Assembly (NCBI GenBank): GCA_026987085.1
Contig: JALSNH010000095.1
Location: 1-14,685 of the forward strand
Direction: 5' to 3'
Source of the DNA: Aquificota bacterium
GTDB taxonomy: Bacteria > Aquificota > Aquificia > Aquificales > QOAS01
DNA length: 14,685 nt
Shown here: positions 13,376 to 14,685 of the stretch, one piece after another
How positions within the stretch are numbered: position 1 is the stretch's first letter
Layout: every line of letters begins with the position of its first letter
The notes under the pieces: generated by a model
What the model was told of the DNA's origin: nothing
The model's input: only the letters and a program-made list of their open reading frames with translations
The model's database searches: none
Program-made: the position numbers and the translations under genes

Positions 13376-14590
13376 TTATTCAATAATCTTGGTAATAACA
13401 CCTGCTCCTACGGTCCTTCCACCTTCACGGATTGCAAACCTTAGCCCTTCCTCTAGAGCAACAGGTGCCATCAACTCCACTTCCAACTCCACGTTATCTC
13501 CAGGCATTACCATTTCCACACCTTCGGGCAATCCTACAACCTTTCCAGTTACGTCCGCAGTCCTGAAATAGAACTGAGGCTGATAACCTTTGAAGAACGG
13601 AGTGTGCCTACCACCCTCTTCCTTGGACAAGATATAAACCTGTGCTTTGAACTTTTTGTGAGCCTTTACGGAACCGGGTTTAGCTACAACCTGACCCCTC
13701 TCAACGTCATCCTTTCCTACACCCCTTAGGAGAATACCAACGTTATCACCGGGAAGAGCCTCATCGAGGATTTTTCTAAACATCTCGATAGAGGTAGCAA
13801 CGGTTTTGAGGGGCTCCTCTCTAAGACCAACAATTTCAACCTCTTCACCGGGGGTGAGACGACCCCTTTCAACCCTACCGGTAACAACGGTTCCCCTACC
13901 GGAGATGGAGAACACGTCCTCGATGGGCATTAGGAAGGGTTTATCAACTTCCCTTGCGGGAGGTTCGATATACTCGTCCATAGTTTGAACGAGTTCAACG
14001 ATAGCTTGACGCCATTTGCCCTTTTCGCCCTTTTGGAGCTCTTCCAAAGCGCCGAGAGCGGAACCTCTGATAACGGGAGAATCTTCGGGATATTCGTATT
14101 TGGCGAGGAGTTCCCTTACTTCAAGTTCAACGAGTTCGAGGAGCTCTTCGTCGTCAACCATATCGCACTTGTTGAGGAAAACAACGATTTTGGGAACGCC
14201 AACCTGTCTGGAGAGTAGAACGTGCTCCCTGGTTTGGGGCATGGGACCGTCTGCGGCGGAAACGACGAGGATAGCACCGTCCATTTGGGCGGCACCGGTA
14301 ATCATGTTTTTGATGTAGTCGGCGTGACCGGGGCAGTCAACGTGGGCGTAGTGGCGTTTGGGAGTTTCGTACTCAACGTGGGTGATGTTGATGGTGATAC
14401 CCCTTTCCTTTTCCTCGGGTGCGCGGTCGATTTGTTCGTAGTCGAGGCATTGGGCTTTACCGCCGGGAAGGTCGCCTGCAGCGAGGACGCAGGTAATGGC
14501 GGAGGTTAAGGTAGATTTACCGTGGTCGACGTGACCTATGGTACCGACGTTAACGTGCTCTTTTTCCCTTACAAATTTCTCTTTGGCCAT
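13376..14590 (-). CDS. tuf: Translation elongation factor Tu
   Basis: EF-Tu carries aminoacyl-tRNA to the ribosome as a GTP complex. The 404 residues are complete: G1 GHVDHGKST (19-27), RGITINITHVEY effector region (63-74), G3 DCPGH (85-89), G4 NKCD (140-143), G5 SAL (177-179), then domain 2 with FLMPIEDVFSISGRGTVVTGRVERG and domain 3 with RHTPFFKGYQPQFYFRTADVTG and the C-terminal REGGRTVGAGVITKI. The N-terminal MAKEKF and the four-residue-longer G-domain loop resemble the Aquifex protein. AGGAGG seven bases before ATG (within 14597-14604) supports the start. A strong terminator follows, then rpmG. Whether fusA-rpsG-rpsL lie upstream is outside the window. Confidence 0.99.
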   Translation of the reverse strand: MAKEKFVREKEHVNVGTIGHVDHGKSTLTSAITCVLAAGDLPGGKAQCLDYEQIDRAPEEKERGITINITHVEYETPKRHYAHVDCPGHADYIKNMITGAAQMDGAILVVSAADGPMPQTREHVLLSRQVGVPKIVVFLNKCDMVDDEELLELVELEVRELLAKYEYPEDSPVIRGSALGALEELQKGEKGKWRQAIVELVQTMDEYIEPPAREVDKPFLMPIEDVFSISGRGTVVTGRVERGRLTPGEEVEIVGLREEPLKTVATSIEMFRKILDEALPGDNVGILLRGVGKDDVERGQVVAKPGSVKAHKKFKAQVYILSKEEGGRHTPFFKGYQPQFYFRTADVTGKVVGLPEGVEMVMPGDNVELEVELMAPVALEEGLRFAIREGGRTVGAGVITKIIE

Positions 14591-14596
14591 TTTAAT

Positions 14597-14666
14597 CCTC
14601 CTAAAGTAGGATTTTGAAATTTTAAACCAAAGGACTTTATTATAAAGAAAGCAATACCTACTTTAG
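14597..14666 (-). promoter_or_regulatory. tuf leader: candidate -10 box, ribosome site and flanking inverted repeat
   Basis: On the minus strand a TATAAT hexamer (complement of 14639-14644) stands about 48 bases before the tuf ATG, with no good -35 box at the usual spacing. A perfect 10-bp inverted repeat flanks it: CTAAAGTAGG upstream (14657-14666) and CCTACTTTAG next to the ribosome site AGGAGG (14601-14610). If transcription starts at the TATAAT box only one arm is in the mRNA; in a readthrough mRNA from an upstream operon the repeat could fold and cover the ribosome site. Confidence 0.4.
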
Positions 14667-14685
14667 TTAGAAGCTTGTTAAATAA

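Noticed and set aside
14016..14509. Ser/Thr- and Gly/Val-rich open frames antisense to tuf
   Set aside because: They mirror the strong codon bias of tuf, have no ribosome site and no recognisable motif.

Overview
The window looks like a chromosomal segment of a thermophilic, diderm bacterium of the Aquificota. EF-Tu at the right end has an Aquifex-like N-terminus (MAKEKF..., EHVNVGTIGHVDHGKS). A small PIN-domain protein two genes downstream matches the RNA-free RNase P family first described in Aquifex aeolicus. Proteins are rich in Lys/Glu and the DNA is moderately AT-rich. YidC carries a large N-terminal periplasmic domain, as in bacteria with an outer membrane. The family within Aquificota is uncertain; a Desulfurobacteriaceae-type organism is a guess. 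I see no tRNA, rRNA, insertion sequence, phage gene or CRISPR array.

Layout, left to right. (+) an N-terminal fragment of a type IA topoisomerase (5-751), then a protein with two degenerate receiver domains and a helical tail (864-2228). (-) yidC and, upstream of it, an NYN-domain nuclease-like gene (2312-4542). A 262-bp non-coding gap follows, with two palindromic elements. (+) a DUF177/YceD protein (4805-5311). (-) nadB (5294-6841), divergent from (+) nadA (6904-7860). (-) hemG-type protoporphyrinogen oxidase (7857-9170), divergent from (+) priA (9212-11368). (+) a small Cys-containing unknown (11417-11740), then mqnA (11807-12538). (-) tuf, rpmG and the RNA-free RNase P homologue, transcribed right to left (14590 to 12535). 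The 52-residue rpmG is short and easily missed.

Functionally the window is mostly housekeeping. nadB and nadA supply the two enzymes from aspartate to quinolinate for NAD. mqnA is the first step of the futalosine menaquinone route and hemG is a late haem step, so cofactor and electron-transport supply dominate the middle. tuf, rpmG and the RNase P homologue form a translation/tRNA-maturation unit in the place where secE-nusG usually follow rpmG. Strand orientation alternates often, and three convergent pairs overlap at their stop codons (18, 4 and 4 bp), leaving no room for intergenic terminators.

The points most worth a second look are: the RNA-free RNase P homologue behind tuf-rpmG; a PriA that keeps its zinc cluster but lacks the Walker A and other helicase residues; the tandem pseudo-receiver/acidic-linker/helical-tail protein; the topoisomerase that stops before its catalytic tyrosine domain; an NYN nuclease beside yidC with a terminator-like hairpin just before its start; and a DUF177 gene without its usual partner rpmF.
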